Source of the DNA: Ruegeria lacuscaerulensis
GTDB lineage: Bacteria; Pseudomonadota; Alphaproteobacteria; Rhodobacterales; Rhodobacteraceae
Reading direction: 5' to 3'
Assembly: GCF_013031245.1 (NCBI RefSeq)
Contig: NZ_WPZL01000004.1
Coordinates: 285,804-349,803, forward strand
DNA length: 64,000 nt
Part shown: piece after piece, positions 27,956-38,197 of the stretch
Numbering within the stretch: the stretch's first letter is position 1
Layout: each line of letters opens with the position of its first letter
Made by a program: the position numbers and the translations under genes
The notes under the pieces: model-generated
What the model was told of the DNA's origin: nothing
The model's input: only the letters and a program-made list of their open reading frames with translations
Databases searched by the model: none

Positions 27956-27980
27956 TCCGGGCATTTACCGAAACAGAAAG

Positions 27981-28008
27981 CAGCGGCTCATTCGGGCCGC
28001 TGTTTTTC
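27981..28008 (+). terminator. Terminator of the rimP-nusA-ylxR-infB operon
   Basis: CAGCGGC-N8-GCCGCTG followed by TTTTT, 26 bp after the infB stop. It separates infB from the converging formamidase-like gene. Confidence 0.85.
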
Positions 28009-28015
28009 TTTGTGG

Positions 28016-28843
28016 CTACCGGATGCCGGGCAGGAATGTGCCTGGATGCATGATGATATCGAAATGCTGCATCCCTTTTTGCAGATCGAAACTGACCGAA
28101 TGCCCGGCCTTGCGCAGCAGTTCGGCGTAATCCCGGCTCTGGCGGACGAATTCTGACGTGTCCCGCTCGGCCACTGTCACCCGGTATCGCGGGCCGGGGG
28201 CGGGTAAATGCAGATTGGGCGAAAGATCGTGCACCTCGACCGGTGTCAGTTGCAGGGGGTCGTTCACGGGCGTCAGGCTGATCGGTTCCAGATCGTAGAC
28301 GCCGCTGATCAGAATCACGTCGCGTATACGCAGTCCGGCGCGGGCCAGCGCGTCAGCTGAGGTCGCCATGACCATCGTTGCCAACTGTGCACCGGCGCTG
28401 TGCCCGGACAGGGTGATCCGGGACGGATCGAACCCGAGAGATGCGGCCTCGGAGGCCAGCCAGAGCAGCGCATCGCGGCACTCATTGACCATATGGCCCA
28501 GCCGCGCATCCGGGGCGAGCGTATAATTCAGCGTGGCAAAAGACTGCTCTGCTTCGACCATTGCCGGGGCCATCATAGCCGACTCGCGCTGGCTGAGTGC
28601 CTGCCAATAGCCGCCGTGAATAAAGATGTGCAGTGGCGCGCCTGCCCCCTTCGCGGGAAAGAAGTCCAGAACCTGCGTGGGACTGTCGCCGTAGGCAAGG
28701 TTCTCTTTCACCTCCATCTGCGCCCGGTGCCGCGCGCTCAGCGCGGCATAACTGTCGAGATAGGGTGTCAGATCGCCGCCGATCATCGATTTGGGCGAAT
28801 ATTCCTGATCCAGTTCTTCCTGAGAAAACCCCCGGTACAGCAT
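28016..28843 (-). CDS. Alpha/beta hydrolase, probable kynurenine formamidase (AFMID-like)
   Basis: A 275-aa alpha/beta hydrolase with the oxyanion motif FIHGGYWQAL, nucleophile SGHSAGAQLA and terminal His in QHFDIIMH. HGGYW is characteristic of the eukaryotic-type arylformamidase fold, unlike the metal-dependent bacterial KynB. It begins 3 bp after kynA on the same strand, so it most likely hydrolyses the N-formylkynurenine made by KynA. No kynureninase gene is adjacent. Confidence 0.82.
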   Translation of the reverse strand: MLYRGFSQEELDQEYSPKSMIGGDLTPYLDSYAALSARHRAQMEVKENLAYGDSPTQVLDFFPAKGAGAPLHIFIHGGYWQALSQRESAMMAPAMVEAEQSFATLNYTLAPDARLGHMVNECRDALLWLASEAASLGFDPSRITLSGHSAGAQLATMVMATSADALARAGLRIRDVILISGVYDLEPISLTPVNDPLQLTPVEVHDLSPNLHLPAPGPRYRVTVAERDTSEFVRQSRDYAELLRKAGHSVSFDLQKGMQHFDIIMHPGTFLPGIR

Positions 28844-28846
28844 CTC

Positions 28847-29731
28847 TTACTCCTGATCGGTATACATCAGTTCGGTGCGCATGTCGTAAAGGTCATGGAA
28901 GAACCTCAATTCCAAAGCCTTGCGCAAAAAGGCCACGCCGCTCGATCCGCCGGTTCCGGGCTGCATCCCGATTACGCGTTCGACCGCGGTGACGTGATCA
29001 AAGCGCCAGCGCTGGAACAGGGATTCCACGTCCATCAGTTTCTCGGCCAATGCATAGAGGTCCCAATACTTGTCCGTGTCGCGGAACACTTTTACCCAGA
29101 TTTTAACCACGCGCGGATCGCCGGAATAAGGCTGCGCATAATCCCGTTCCAGCAGGTCCTGTGGTACGTCGAATCCCTGACGGGCCAGCATAAACAGCAC
29201 TTCATCGTAGAGCGACGGTTTGGTCAGGGCTGCGTTCAACATCTCCATGACTTCTGCGTCATGTTCGTGGACCTTCAGGGTCGAGGCATCCTTGTTACCC
29301 AGAATGAACTCGATCTGGCGATAACCATAGCTTTGAAAACCCGAAGAATTTCCCAGAGCCTGCCGAAAAGTCATGTAGTCGGCGGGGGTCATGGTCAACA
29401 GCGTTTCCCACGCGGAAATGAGCTGTCGCTGAATCGCTTTGACCCGGTCCAGATTCTTCATCGCCGGGCCGAAATCGTCCTGTTGCAGGAACCGGCGTAC
29501 TTCGATCAGCTGGTGATGCATCAGCTTCAGCCAAAGTTCGCTGACCTGATGGATGATGATGAATAGCATCTCATCGGGCTGGGCAGGGTCCTGAAAGGTC
29601 TTTTGCAGGTTCAGCAGGGTCTTGAGCTGAAGGAAATCGCCATAGCTTTTGCGATGGGTCTGCGCGAAATCGGTGACCAGAGTGTCTTCGATTCCGCGCT
29701 CCAGAAACCGGTCGTCTTTTTTGTCACCCAT
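28847..29731 (-). CDS. kynA: Tryptophan 2,3-dioxygenase
   Basis: A heme enzyme opening the indole ring of L-tryptophan to N-formylkynurenine. It is 294 aa; signature stretches are SYGDFLQLKTLLNLQ, DEMLFIIIHQVSELWLKLM (including the substrate/heme-region His), GNSSGFQSYGYRQIEF and GTGGSSGVAFLRKALELRFF. ATG 29731 directly follows GGAGGAG; TTG 29743 is less likely. It heads a two-gene operon with the formamidase-like hydrolase. Confidence 0.96.
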   Translation of the reverse strand: MGDKKDDRFLERGIEDTLVTDFAQTHRKSYGDFLQLKTLLNLQKTFQDPAQPDEMLFIIIHQVSELWLKLMHHQLIEVRRFLQQDDFGPAMKNLDRVKAIQRQLISAWETLLTMTPADYMTFRQALGNSSGFQSYGYRQIEFILGNKDASTLKVHEHDAEVMEMLNAALTKPSLYDEVLFMLARQGFDVPQDLLERDYAQPYSGDPRVVKIWVKVFRDTDKYWDLYALAEKLMDVESLFQRWRFDHVTAVERVIGMQPGTGGSSGVAFLRKALELRFFHDLYDMRTELMYTDQE

Positions 29732-29793
29732 TTGCTCCTCCAACGCCTGAGTTCACCCCTGTTTAGGGACTGAACCCGCGTAGTTCCAGAGCG

Positions 29794-30837
29794 TTAGGTC
29801 CAGTCCAGTACAACCTTGCCGGATTGGCCTGACTTCATCGCGGCAAACCCTTCGGCAAACTCATCCACACCAAAACGATGCGTGATCACCCGGCTGACAT
29901 CCAGACCGTTCTGCAGCATGGCGATCATCTTGTACCAGGTCTCGAACATCTCACGGCCGTAAACGCCCTTGATGGTGATGGCCTTGAACACGATGCGGCT
30001 CCAGTCCACCGGGGATTTGCCGGGCGGGATGCCCAGCAGCGCGATCTTGCCACCCATCACCAGCGCTTCGACCATCTGATCCAGTGCGATCTGAGAGCCG
30101 GACATCTCAAGGCCGACGTCAAAGCCCTCTTTCATGTCCAGTTCTGCAATCACATCCTGCAGGTCTTCTTTGCTGACATCGACCGGCCGCACGGTTGGAA
30201 CAACGTGTTCGGCCAGTTTCAGGCGATCCGGGTTGATATCCGTGATCACCACATTCCGTGCCCCGGCATGGCGCGCGACAGCGGCGGCCATAATGCCGAT
30301 GGGGCCTGCGCCGGTGATCAGAACATCCTCGCCCAGCAAATCAAAGCTGAGCGCGGTGTGCACTGCGTTGCCCAGCGGATCGAGGATGGCGCCGATCTCA
30401 TCTGGCACATCATCCGGCAGGGGTACCACATTGAAGGCGGGCAACTTCAGATACTGGGCAAAAGCGCCCTGTTCGTTTACGCCAATCCCCCGTGTGCCGG
30501 GGTCGAGGTGAAACTTGCCCGCGCGGCTCTGGCGGCTGTCGGTGGTGATCAGGTGACCTTCACCCGAGCAGCGCTGACCGATTTCCAGACCGGTCACATT
30601 GCGGCCCATTTCGACGATCTCACCGGCGAATTCATGGCCAGTGATCATTGGGATCGGAACCGTGGCGGCGGCCCAGTCATCCCAGTTCCAGATATGGATG
30701 TCGGTGCCGCAGATGCCGGTCTTGTTGACGCGGATCAGAACTTCGTCCGCGTTGATTTCAGGCACCGGGGCCTGGACCATCCACAGACCTTCCTCGGGTT
30801 TGGACTTTTCCAGGGCTTTCATCGTGTTGGGTCGCAT
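29794..30837 (-). CDS. tdh: L-threonine 3-dehydrogenase
   Basis: Oxidises L-threonine to 2-amino-3-ketobutyrate with NAD+. It is 347 aa, zinc medium-chain dehydrogenase: catalytic zinc region [15 protein letters not shown] and GHEFAGEI, nucleotide loop [19 protein letters not shown]. The structural-zinc Cys cluster of this family is reduced here ([18 protein letters not shown]). It overlaps the kbl stop by one base (TGATG), matching the kbl-tdh operon that turns threonine into glycine and acetyl-CoA. Confidence 0.95.
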   Translation of the reverse strand: MRPNTMKALEKSKPEEGLWMVQAPVPEINADEVLIRVNKTGICGTDIHIWNWDDWAAATVPIPMITGHEFAGEIVEMGRNVTGLEIGQRCSGEGHLITTDSRQSRAGKFHLDPGTRGIGVNEQGAFAQYLKLPAFNVVPLPDDVPDEIGAILDPLGNAVHTALSFDLLGEDVLITGAGPIGIMAAAVARHAGARNVVITDINPDRLKLAEHVVPTVRPVDVSKEDLQDVIAELDMKEGFDVGLEMSGSQIALDQMVEALVMGGKIALLGIPPGKSPVDWSRIVFKAITIKGVYGREMFETWYKMIAMLQNGLDVSRVITHRFGVDEFAEGFAAMKSGQSGKVVLDWT

Positions 30838-32021
30838 CAGATCACTCCCAATTCCTTGCCGACCTTGCCAAAGGCGGCCAGTACACGGTCCAATTCATCT
30901 TTTGTTAGAGCCGCATTCATCTGGGTTCTGATCCGCGCTTGCCCACGCGGAACGACCGGGAAGAAGAAGCCTGAGACATAGACGCCCTCATCGAACAGGC
31001 GAGACGCCATGTCCTGCGCCAATGTGGCCTCACCCAGCATGACCGGGACAATCGGGTGTTCGCCGGGCAGCAGATCAAAGCCCAGCTTCTCAAGCCCTGC
31101 GCGCCAGTATTTTGCGTTGCCGAACAATTGGGCACGCAGCATGTCGCCCTCCTCGACCAGACGGATTGCCTCAATCCCTGCGGCGACAATGGATGGCGGC
31201 AGCGAGTTTGAGAACAAATAGGGCCGCGCCCGCTGCCGTAGCAGATCAATCACTGGCTGCGGCCCGGCGATGTAACCGCCGATTGCCCCCCCAAGTGCTT
31301 TGCCCAGGGTTCCCGTCAGAATGTCCACGTCAACGCCGAAGTGATCCGGCGTTCCTGCGCCGTTCGGCCCCATAAAGCCAGTGGCGTGGCAGTCATCGAC
31401 CATGACGATGGCATCATATTTGTCGGCCAGCTCGCGAATCTTGGGCAAGTTGGCCAGATAGCCATCCATCGAGAACACGCCATCGGTCGCAATCATGATA
31501 TGCCGCGCCCCGTCCTCGCGCGCCTGTTTCAGCCAGGCTTCGAGGTCGTTCATGTCGTTGTTCAGATAGCGATAGCGCTTGGCCTTGCATAGACGCACAC
31601 CGTCGATGATCGAGGCGTGGTTCAGACTGTCTGAAATGATGGCGTCTTCAGGCCCCAACAAGGGCTCAAACAGCCCGCCATTGGCGTCGAAACAGGCAGC
31701 GAACAGGATCGAATCGTCCTTGTTCAGAAACTTCGCCAACTTCTGCTCCAACTCGCGGTGAATGTCCTGCGTGCCGCAGATGAACCGGACCGAGGCCATG
31801 CCAAACCCCTTGGGCTCCATCGCGCCCTTGGCCGCCTCGATCAGCGCGGGATGATCGGCCAGACCCAGATAGTTGTTGGCGCACAGGTTAATCACCCGGC
31901 TGTCGCCCACCGTAATCTCACCGCCCTGAGGCGAGGTGATCATTCGTTCGCGTTTGTACAGGCCTTCGGATTCGATCTGCGCGAGGGTGTCCGTGATGTG
32001 GGACAGGAATGCATCAGCCAT
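30837..32021 (-). CDS. kbl: Glycine C-acetyltransferase (2-amino-3-ketobutyrate CoA ligase)
   Basis: A PLP enzyme cleaving 2-amino-3-ketobutyrate with CoA into glycine and acetyl-CoA. It is 394 aa of the alpha-oxoamine synthase family, with [25 protein letters not shown] and the PLP-lysine segment [16 protein letters not shown]. It has a GGAG-containing ribosome site and is cotranscribed with tdh. An inverted repeat about 50 bp upstream may be the site of the adjacent XRE-cupin regulator. Confidence 0.96.
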   Translation of the reverse strand: MADAFLSHITDTLAQIESEGLYKRERMITSPQGGEITVGDSRVINLCANNYLGLADHPALIEAAKGAMEPKGFGMASVRFICGTQDIHRELEQKLAKFLNKDDSILFAACFDANGGLFEPLLGPEDAIISDSLNHASIIDGVRLCKAKRYRYLNNDMNDLEAWLKQAREDGARHIMIATDGVFSMDGYLANLPKIRELADKYDAIVMVDDCHATGFMGPNGAGTPDHFGVDVDILTGTLGKALGGAIGGYIAGPQPVIDLLRQRARPYLFSNSLPPSIVAAGIEAIRLVEEGDMLRAQLFGNAKYWRAGLEKLGFDLLPGEHPIVPVMLGEATLAQDMASRLFDEGVYVSGFFFPVVPRGQARIRTQMNAALTKDELDRVLAAFGKVGKELGVI

Positions 32022-32069
32022 GGCGGTCTCCGTTTTATCTGAGTCGCGTATCTAACATAACGGATGTAA

Positions 32070-32085
32070 TTCCCAAATGGGGGAA
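32070..32085. promoter_or_regulatory. Inverted repeat upstream of kbl-tdh
   Basis: TTCCC-N6-GGGAA in the 111-bp gap between the XRE-cupin gene and kbl, in A/T-rich DNA. It is the right size for a dimeric HTH regulator but rests on one short palindrome. Confidence 0.35.
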
Positions 32086-32132
32086 ATACAATATAAAAGA
32101 AAAAAATCCGTGAAGGCGGAATTTTGCTCGTG

Positions 32133-32696
32133 TCAGGCGTTTTTGACGATCAGGAAAACACGCGCGGGCCCCTTGGCGACAATCGAATGGGCAACGTCAG
32201 CCGCGTAGCGCGCCGTATCGCCTTGGTGCAGGTCGCTGGCGGCTGTGCCCGAAGTCACGCAAACAGCGCCTTCCAGCACGGTTAGTTGTTCCTGGGCGCC
32301 GCGTGCATGGGGCTGGCTGTTCAGGGCACCGTCCTTGTCGAACAGGATATCGTAGACTTCGTGGCCGCCAGCCTCTTCGGGCGGGGACAGAATGCGGATG
32401 CGGCAGTTCTGGCCCATATTGTCGATGCTGGGCACTTCGGCTTTGCGCAGCACCTCGATCTGGCTGGAGGCGTCGGCCTCTTCCAGCAGGCCCGCGAAAT
32501 CCACCTGCAGCGCCCGCGTCAGGTTCCAAAGTGTCGAAATGGTCGGGCTGCTTTCGCCCCGTTCGATCTGGCTGACCATCGACCGGGACACACCGCTGAG
32601 ATTGGCCACGGCTTCAAGCGAAAGTCCCTTGGCCCGGCGCGCCTCTTTCAGGCGGGCGGGCAAACGGGTCAGGATATCGTCTGTGCTTTCCGTCAT
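32133..32696 (-). CDS. XRE-type HTH regulator with cupin domain
   Basis: A 187-aa regulator: N-terminal XRE helix-turn-helix (LKEARRAKGLSLEAVANLSG, VSRSMVSQIERGESSPTI) and C-terminal cupin (about 110-185, with PHARGAQEQLTVLEGAVCV). Such proteins commonly control amino-acid, polyamine or sulfur catabolic genes. It lies directly upstream of kbl-tdh in the same direction, so control of threonine catabolism is plausible but unproven. A weak stem with T-run on the minus strand (about 32100-32120) follows it. Confidence 0.88.
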   Translation of the reverse strand: MTESTDDILTRLPARLKEARRAKGLSLEAVANLSGVSRSMVSQIERGESSPTISTLWNLTRALQVDFAGLLEEADASSQIEVLRKAEVPSIDNMGQNCRIRILSPPEEAGGHEVYDILFDKDGALNSQPHARGAQEQLTVLEGAVCVTSGTAASDLHQGDTARYAADVAHSIVAKGPARVFLIVKNA

Positions 32697-32813
32697 GACG
32701 GAATTTCATGCGTGTTGAGCGGGCAGATGTCAATTCCAACCGTGACGGGACGTCTCAGGCGACAGGGCCATTCTGCAGGTGCATACTGCGGCCAAATTCA
32801 GGAGGAGCTACCC

Positions 32814-33989
32814 ATGACCGAAATCGTTATTCTCGACGGCGCCCGCACCGCGATTGGCACCTTTGGTGGTGCCCTGGCCTCGACCGCACCGATTGATCTG
32901 GCAACCGTAGCGACAGAAGCCGCGCTAGAACGTTCGGGGGTCGAAGGCGCACAGATCGGTCATGTGGTGTTTGGTCATGTTATCAACACCGAACCCCGCG
33001 ACATGTACCTGTCGCGGGTCGCGGCGATGCAGGCAGGGATTCCCAATGGCACACCGGCGATGAACGTCAACCGTCTCTGCGGTTCAGGCGCGCAGGCAAT
33101 TGTATCGGCAGTGCAGTCGCTGATGCTGGGGGATGCCGATATTGCCGTGGCAGGAGGCGCTGAGAGCATGTCACGCAGCCCCTACATCGTTCCCCAGGCG
33201 CGCTGGGGTGCGAAGATGGGGGATGTTACCTCACTGGACATGATGTTGGGAGCGCTGAACTGCCCGTTCGGTACCGGCCATATGGGTGTGACGGCCGAGA
33301 ATGTCGCGGACGAACACCAGATCAGCCGCGAACAGATGGACGAATTCGCTATGACCAGCCAAACCCGCGCGGCGGCCGCCATCGAAGCCGGGTATTTCGA
33401 CAGCCAGATCGCACCGGTCCAGATCAAGGTCAAAAGGGATATGGTTGATTTCAAGGTGGATGAGCACCCGAAATCGACCACTGCCGAGGCGCTGGCCGGG
33501 TTGCGCCCGGTTTTCAAGAAAGATGGGCGCGTGACAGCGGGCAATGCCTCGGGCATCAATGACGGCGCCGCTGCGATGGTGCTAGCGACTGCGGATGCGG
33601 CCGAGAAAGCCGGATTGAAGCCCAAGGCGCGCGTGATCGGCTATGCCCATGCAGGAGTGCGTCCCGAGGTGATGGGCATTGGCCCGGTTCCGGCGGTGCA
33701 GAACCTGTTTAGGAAAACCGGTTTGTCGGCGGATGATTTCGATGTGATCGAAAGCAACGAAGCTTTTGCCGCGCAAGCGCTGGCCGTCAATCAGGAACTT
33801 GGGTTGGACGCCGCGAGAGTGAATCCGAACGGCGGAGCAATTGCATTGGGCCACCCGGTAGGGGCAACAGGAGCAATTATCACCCTGAAAGCGCTCTATG
33901 AGCTGGAGCGCACAGGCGGATCAAAGGGTCTGATCACCATGTGCATAGGTGGCGGTCAGGGGATTGCCATTGCCATTGAGCGGCTCTGA
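32814..33989 (+). CDS. Acetyl-CoA acetyltransferase (thiolase)
   Basis: A 391-aa thiolase: active-site Cys in NVNRLCGSGAQAIVSA, His in NPNGGAIALGHPVGATGA, and second Cys in MCIGGGQGIA. It condenses two acetyl-CoA or cleaves acetoacetyl-CoA. ATG 32814 is chosen because GGAGGAG lies 7 nt upstream; the longer open frame is not conserved. No phaB or other partner is adjacent, so whether it serves PHB synthesis or degradation is open. It diverges from the XRE-cupin gene. Confidence 0.93.
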   Translation: MTEIVILDGARTAIGTFGGALASTAPIDLATVATEAALERSGVEGAQIGHVVFGHVINTEPRDMYLSRVAAMQAGIPNGTPAMNVNRLCGSGAQAIVSAVQSLMLGDADIAVAGGAESMSRSPYIVPQARWGAKMGDVTSLDMMLGALNCPFGTGHMGVTAENVADEHQISREQMDEFAMTSQTRAAAAIEAGYFDSQIAPVQIKVKRDMVDFKVDEHPKSTTAEALAGLRPVFKKDGRVTAGNASGINDGAAAMVLATADAAEKAGLKPKARVIGYAHAGVRPEVMGIGPVPAVQNLFRKTGLSADDFDVIESNEAFAAQALAVNQELGLDAARVNPNGGAIALGHPVGATGAIITLKALYELERTGGSKGLITMCIGGGQGIAIAIERL

Positions 33990-34002
33990 TCTGAGATCGG
34001 TC

Positions 34003-34019
34003 GGGGGGGGCTGCCCCCC
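34003..34019 (+). other. G/C hairpin after the thiolase gene
   Basis: Eight G, CTG, then six C form a short very GC-rich stem 13 bp after the stop. No T-run follows. Similar G-tract/C-tract hairpins are common after genes in this bacterial group (recalled), and may act in 3' end protection. Confidence 0.4.
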
Positions 34020-34082
34020 ATCTCGCCCAGGCGCGTTTCCCTCAGAAGATTTTGTTGACCCGAAGTAGCAAGCGGGTCGGCG

Positions 34083-35612
34083 TCAGCCGAGCGCCATAAT
34101 TGCCAAAGTGACAGCCACGCCTGCAATGGCGCCAATCGCTGCGGGCAGGAGACTCGCGGAAACGCGCCATTTTTTCGGATCGTCTTTTTGCGTCTGCGCG
34201 ATCAGGGCGTTTTCGACCAAAGCAGGCAGGCGCGGGCCAAAACGGGCGAGGACCATCGCGGTTTTTCCAAAGTCCCGCAGCGCGGCCCTGGGACCGATGG
34301 ACTGTTTGATATAGTCTTCGACCACAGGGCGGGCGACTTCCCAGATATTGACGCGCGGGTCGAGAGACCGCGCGACCCCTTCAACGACAACCATGGTTCG
34401 CTGCAGCAGGATCAATTCGGTCCGGGTTTCCATGCCAAAGCGTTCGGTGACTTCGAACAGGTAGTTCAGCAATCGGCCCATTGAGATATGCGTCGCGTCC
34501 ATGCCAAAGATAGGCTCACCCACGGCACGCAGGGCCCGGGCGAATTCGTCTACATCCTGATTGGCGGGAACGTAGCCAGCTTCAAAATGGACCTCGGCCA
34601 CGCGCTTGTAGTCACGGCGGATGAAGCCAAAGAGGATCTCGGCATAGACCCGGCGGGTGTATTCGTCGATATGGCCCATGATGCCATAGTCATAGGCAAT
34701 GATGTCGCCATTTGCAGCGACCTTCAGGTTGCCCTGGTGCATGTCCGCGTGAAAATAACCATCGCGCAGGGCGTGTTGCAAGAACAGACGCAGGACCCGT
34801 TCGCCCAAACCGTGCCGGTCGTGCCCTGCGGCATCCAACGCGGTGTTGTCCCCCAATGGAACGCCATCCGCCCAACTGAGCGTCATCACGCGGCGTGCTG
34901 ACAGGGACCAGACAACCGGTGGCAACCAGAAGCCTTCGTCATCCTTGGTGTTGGCGGCATATTCCGAGGCGGCGGCACTTTCCAGTCGCAGGTCCAACTC
35001 GCCCCGGACAATTCCGTCAAAGTGTTCGATTACATCCATCGGGCGCAAGCGACGCGCGCCGGGGGCGAACAACTCGACGATTCGGGCAGCGAAATAGAAG
35101 GCGTCCACGTCCTTGCGGAAGGCGCGTTCGATGCCGGGGCGCAGGACCTTGACGGCCACATCCTCGCCCGTGCTCGTCAGTTTGGCCTTGTGGACCTGAG
35201 CAATCGAAGCAGCCGCTATCGGGTCGCTGAATTCAGAGAACATGTCCGAAACCGGTTGACCCAGTTCCTTTTCCACCTCGGCCATGGCTTCGTCGCGCGA
35301 AAAGGGCGGCAGCTTGTCCTGCAGAACGCGCAATTGCTCGGCCAGTTCATCGCCGACCACATCGGGGCGGGTGGACAGAACCTGTCCGAACTTAATGTAG
35401 GCCGGGCCCAGCGCGGTCAGGGCGCGGGTGGCGGGCGGCATCCCGGGGTCGCCCTTGTATCCCAGCCATTGGAACGGCTTGCCCAGCGTATGCGCCACGA
35501 TTCGCAAAAGGCGCGGCGCTTCGAATGCGTCCAGAACCACGTTCATGGCACCGGTGCGCTCCAATGTAGCGCCTGTGCGGATCAGGCGGATGATGTTGTG
35601 AGGACCTCGCAT
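34083..35612 (-). CDS. ubiB: Ubiquinone biosynthesis regulatory protein kinase UbiB
   Basis: A 509-aa atypical kinase/ATPase of the ABC1/ADCK/UbiB family needed for ubiquinone synthesis. Visible: the KxGQ element in AYIKFGQVLSTRPDV, LDLRLESAAASEYA, catalytic-loop ADMHQGNL and IIAYDYGIMGHI, and C-terminal membrane helices (LPAAIGAIAGVAVTLAIMAL). It starts 3 bp after the ubiE stop, so ubiE-ubiB form an operon. Confidence 0.94.
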   Translation of the reverse strand: MRGPHNIIRLIRTGATLERTGAMNVVLDAFEAPRLLRIVAHTLGKPFQWLGYKGDPGMPPATRALTALGPAYIKFGQVLSTRPDVVGDELAEQLRVLQDKLPPFSRDEAMAEVEKELGQPVSDMFSEFSDPIAAASIAQVHKAKLTSTGEDVAVKVLRPGIERAFRKDVDAFYFAARIVELFAPGARRLRPMDVIEHFDGIVRGELDLRLESAAASEYAANTKDDEGFWLPPVVWSLSARRVMTLSWADGVPLGDNTALDAAGHDRHGLGERVLRLFLQHALRDGYFHADMHQGNLKVAANGDIIAYDYGIMGHIDEYTRRVYAEILFGFIRRDYKRVAEVHFEAGYVPANQDVDEFARALRAVGEPIFGMDATHISMGRLLNYLFEVTERFGMETRTELILLQRTMVVVEGVARSLDPRVNIWEVARPVVEDYIKQSIGPRAALRDFGKTAMVLARFGPRLPALVENALIAQTQKDDPKKWRVSASLLPAAIGAIAGVAVTLAIMALG

Positions 35613-35615
35613 ATG

Positions 35616-36368
35616 TCAGATCTTCCAGCCGGAATGCAGCGCGGCGATGCCCATGCTGAGGTTGCGGTATTTGGCGTTTTCAAAGCCGGCCGTGCGGATC
35701 ATGTTCAGGAAGGTTTCCTGATCCGGGAATTTGCGGATCGATTCCACCAGATACTGATAGCTGTCATAGTCACCAGCGATCAGTTTCCCCATGCGGGGGA
35801 TGACGTTGAAACTGTAAAGGTCATAGAGCTTTTGCAGCCCGTCATTCGGCAACTGGCTGAATTCCAATACCATCAGGCGACCACCGGGCTTGAGTACGCG
35901 GAACGCCTCGTTCAGCGCCTCTTGCGGGCGGGTCACGTTCCGGATGCCGAACGAAATGGTATAAACGTCAAACGTGTTGTCCTCGAAGGGCAGGGCCATC
36001 GCATCACCTACCACCCAGTTCAGGCTGTCGACCATCTGATCGGCTTCGGCGCGCTGGCGGCCTTCGACCAGCATCGGCTCGGTCAGGTCCAGAACGGTGG
36101 CATGACCATGACCAGCGCGCTTTAGAAAGCGGAAAGAGATATCGCCGGTACCGCCCGCCACATCCAGCAGACGCTGACCGGGGCGCGGGGCCAGCCAGTC
36201 CATCATCGCGTCTTTCCAGACCCGGTGGATGCCCATCGACATCACATCGTTCATCACGTCATATTTCGAGGCGACCGAGTTGAACACGCCCTGAACGCGC
36301 CCGGCCTTGTCGGCCTCGCGCACGGTTTCGAACCCGAAATGAGTGGTCTTGTCGCTGTTGTCGGACAT
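35616..36368 (-). CDS. ubiE: Ubiquinone/menaquinone C-methyltransferase UbiE
   Basis: C-methylates the benzoquinol intermediate of ubiquinone synthesis. It is 250 aa with SAM motif [16 protein letters not shown] and family signatures [16 protein letters not shown] and [19 protein letters not shown]. It is divergent from mutM, 86 bp away. With ubiB and the separate ubiG, three quinone genes fall in this window. Confidence 0.97.
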   Translation of the reverse strand: MSDNSDKTTHFGFETVREADKAGRVQGVFNSVASKYDVMNDVMSMGIHRVWKDAMMDWLAPRPGQRLLDVAGGTGDISFRFLKRAGHGHATVLDLTEPMLVEGRQRAEADQMVDSLNWVVGDAMALPFEDNTFDVYTISFGIRNVTRPQEALNEAFRVLKPGGRLMVLEFSQLPNDGLQKLYDLYSFNVIPRMGKLIAGDYDSYQYLVESIRKFPDQETFLNMIRTAGFENAKYRNLSMGIAALHSGWKI

Positions 36369-36454
36369 AAGCCTTGCCGTTTGTCGAATTTCGCCTCTGT
36401 TATAGGGCTCTGGAACCGGGGCACAATGCGGCCCTTTGGAATAGGAGCCGTGTA

Positions 36455-37306
36455 ATGCCGGAATTGCCCGAGGTCGAGACAGTAAGACGCGGCCTCAGCC
36501 CTGCGATGGAGGGGGTTGTGATCGAACGGGCTGACGTGAATCGTCCTGATCTGCGCTGGCCCTTCCCGGACCGGATGGATGAACGATTGGCAGGGCAGCG
36601 TGTGGACCAGTTGCGGCGGCGGTCGAAATACATTCTGGCCGATCTCAGCAGCGGTGAGACCTTGCTGATCCACCTGGGCATGTCCGGACGGATGACGGTG
36701 TCCGGTGATCCTCTGGGGCAATTCGCGCATAAGCATCCGATGCCGGAAAAACACGATCACGTGGTGTTCCACATGGCCAATGGCGCGCGGGTGACGTTCA
36801 ACGACCCGCGCCGGTTCGGGGCTATGGACCTGTTGCCAACGGCCACGGCCGAAGACCATAAACTGTTGTCGGTTCTCGGGCCGGAACCTTTGGGCAATGA
36901 TTTTCACGAACAACATCTGATCGATGCGTTCCGCGGAAAGAACTCGCCGGTCAAATCTGCCCTGCTGGATCAGGGAATCGTTGCCGGATTGGGCAATATC
37001 TACGTTTGCGAGGCGCTTTATCGCGCCGGTGTGTCGCCACGTCGCAAAGCCGGACAAATTTCTGCGGCCCGTGTTGCCGCGTTGGTTCCGATCATCCGGC
37101 AGGTGCTGCAGGACGCGATCGAGGCGGGCGGGTCTTCGTTGCGGGATTTCCGCCAAGCTGATGGAGAACTTGGATATTTTCAGCATAGCTTTGATGTTTA
37201 CGGTCGCGAGGGGGACCCCTGCCGCACCGACGGTTGTGACGCCCTAATCAAGAGAATCACCCAGTCCGGACGCTCATCCTTCTATTGCGCGCAATGCCAA
37301 AGATAG
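36455..37306 (+). CDS. mutM: Formamidopyrimidine-DNA glycosylase
   Basis: Removes 8-oxoguanine and formamidopyrimidines and nicks the abasic site. It is 283 aa: after the initiator Met, Pro2 (nucleophile), Glu3 and Glu6 ([13 protein letters not shown]), H2TH region [18 protein letters not shown], and a C-terminal zinc finger with Cys pairs (CRTDGC and CAQC). ATG 36455 is fixed by the requirement for Pro2. Confidence 0.97.
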   Translation: MPELPEVETVRRGLSPAMEGVVIERADVNRPDLRWPFPDRMDERLAGQRVDQLRRRSKYILADLSSGETLLIHLGMSGRMTVSGDPLGQFAHKHPMPEKHDHVVFHMANGARVTFNDPRRFGAMDLLPTATAEDHKLLSVLGPEPLGNDFHEQHLIDAFRGKNSPVKSALLDQGIVAGLGNIYVCEALYRAGVSPRRKAGQISAARVAALVPIIRQVLQDAIEAGGSSLRDFRQADGELGYFQHSFDVYGREGDPCRTDGCDALIKRITQSGRSSFYCAQCQR

Positions 37307-37372
37307 CTTGATCCAAGTTTTTCGCGTGGTAAGGAAACGTACCTGAACGGAACAACCGGAAGCTTATACCTC

Positions 37373-38149
37373 ATGGCTTTTGAGACGATCATCGTCGAAA
37401 TCGAAGACCACGTCGCCCTTATCAAGCTCAACAGACCCGACGCGATGAATGCGTTGAACACCCAGTTGCTGGGGGAGTTGTGCGAGGCGCTTGAAGACGC
37501 TGACCAGAACGACAAGGTGCGCTGCATCGTCATCACCGGCTCGGACAAGGCGTTTGCCGCGGGCGCGGACATCAAAGAGATGTCCGAGATGAGTTTTGTC
37601 GATGTGTTCAACATCAACCTTTTCGCAGATGCAAATGACCGGGTCACTGCAATTCGCAAGCCGATTATTGCGGCGGTCGCGGGATATGCGCTTGGCGGCG
37701 GGTGTGAGTTGGCCATGCTGTGCGATTTCATCATTGCTGCCGATACCGCCAAATTCGGTCAGCCTGAAATCAATCTCGGTGTTATTGCAGGTTTGGGCGG
37801 AAGCCAGCGTCTGACCCGCTTTGTCGGCAAGTCCAAATCGATGGACATGAATCTGACCGGGCGTTTCATGGATGCTGAAGAAGCCGAGCGTTCGGGGCTG
37901 GTCAGCCGCGTTGTTCCGGCGAAGAAGCTGATCGAAGAGGCCATCGGCGCGGCCCAGAAAATTGCCGAGAAATCGCAGCTGACGGCGATGGCGGCAAAAG
38001 AGGCGGTGAACCGCAGCTATGAATTGCCGCTAAGCGAAGGAATGCTGTTCGAACGGCGCGTATTCCATTCGATGTTTGCAACCGAAGACCAGAATGAAGG
38101 CATGGCGGCCTTCCTGGAAAAACGGGCAGCGCAGTTCCGGGACAAATAA
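37373..38149 (+). CDS. Enoyl-CoA hydratase
   Basis: A 258-aa crotonase-fold enzyme hydrating trans-2-enoyl-CoA. Visible: oxyanion-hole segment [33 protein letters not shown], and catalytic-Glu region [20 protein letters not shown]. Length and motifs match short-chain FadB-like/PaaF-type hydratases. It follows mutM by 66 bp and precedes a terminator; no other beta-oxidation gene adjoins it. Confidence 0.92.
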   Translation: MAFETIIVEIEDHVALIKLNRPDAMNALNTQLLGELCEALEDADQNDKVRCIVITGSDKAFAAGADIKEMSEMSFVDVFNINLFADANDRVTAIRKPIIAAVAGYALGGGCELAMLCDFIIAADTAKFGQPEINLGVIAGLGGSQRLTRFVGKSKSMDMNLTGRFMDAEEAERSGLVSRVVPAKKLIEEAIGAAQKIAEKSQLTAMAAKEAVNRSYELPLSEGMLFERRVFHSMFATEDQNEGMAAFLEKRAAQFRDK

Positions 38150-38173
38150 TCTGGCCCGGCAGCGCAGAAGGAC

Positions 38174-38197
38174 AGGCGGGTTCCGGCCCGCCTTTTT
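38174..38197 (+). terminator. Terminator after the enoyl-CoA hydratase gene
   Basis: GGCGGG-TTCCGG-CCCGCC then TTTTT, 26 bp after the stop. It isolates rpsT. Confidence 0.88.

Noticed and set aside
26597..27964. 455-aa open frame on the minus strand opposite infB
   Set aside because: The plus strand encodes unmistakable IF-2; the minus frame is His/Gln-rich antisense translation typical of GC-rich DNA.
29878..30981. 367-aa plus-strand open frame over tdh and kbl
   Set aside because: Antisense shadow; its Asp/His-rich composition follows from the opposite codons.
35022..36125. 367-aa plus-strand open frame over ubiB and ubiE
   Set aside because: Antisense shadow of two well-supported genes, with no recognisable domain.
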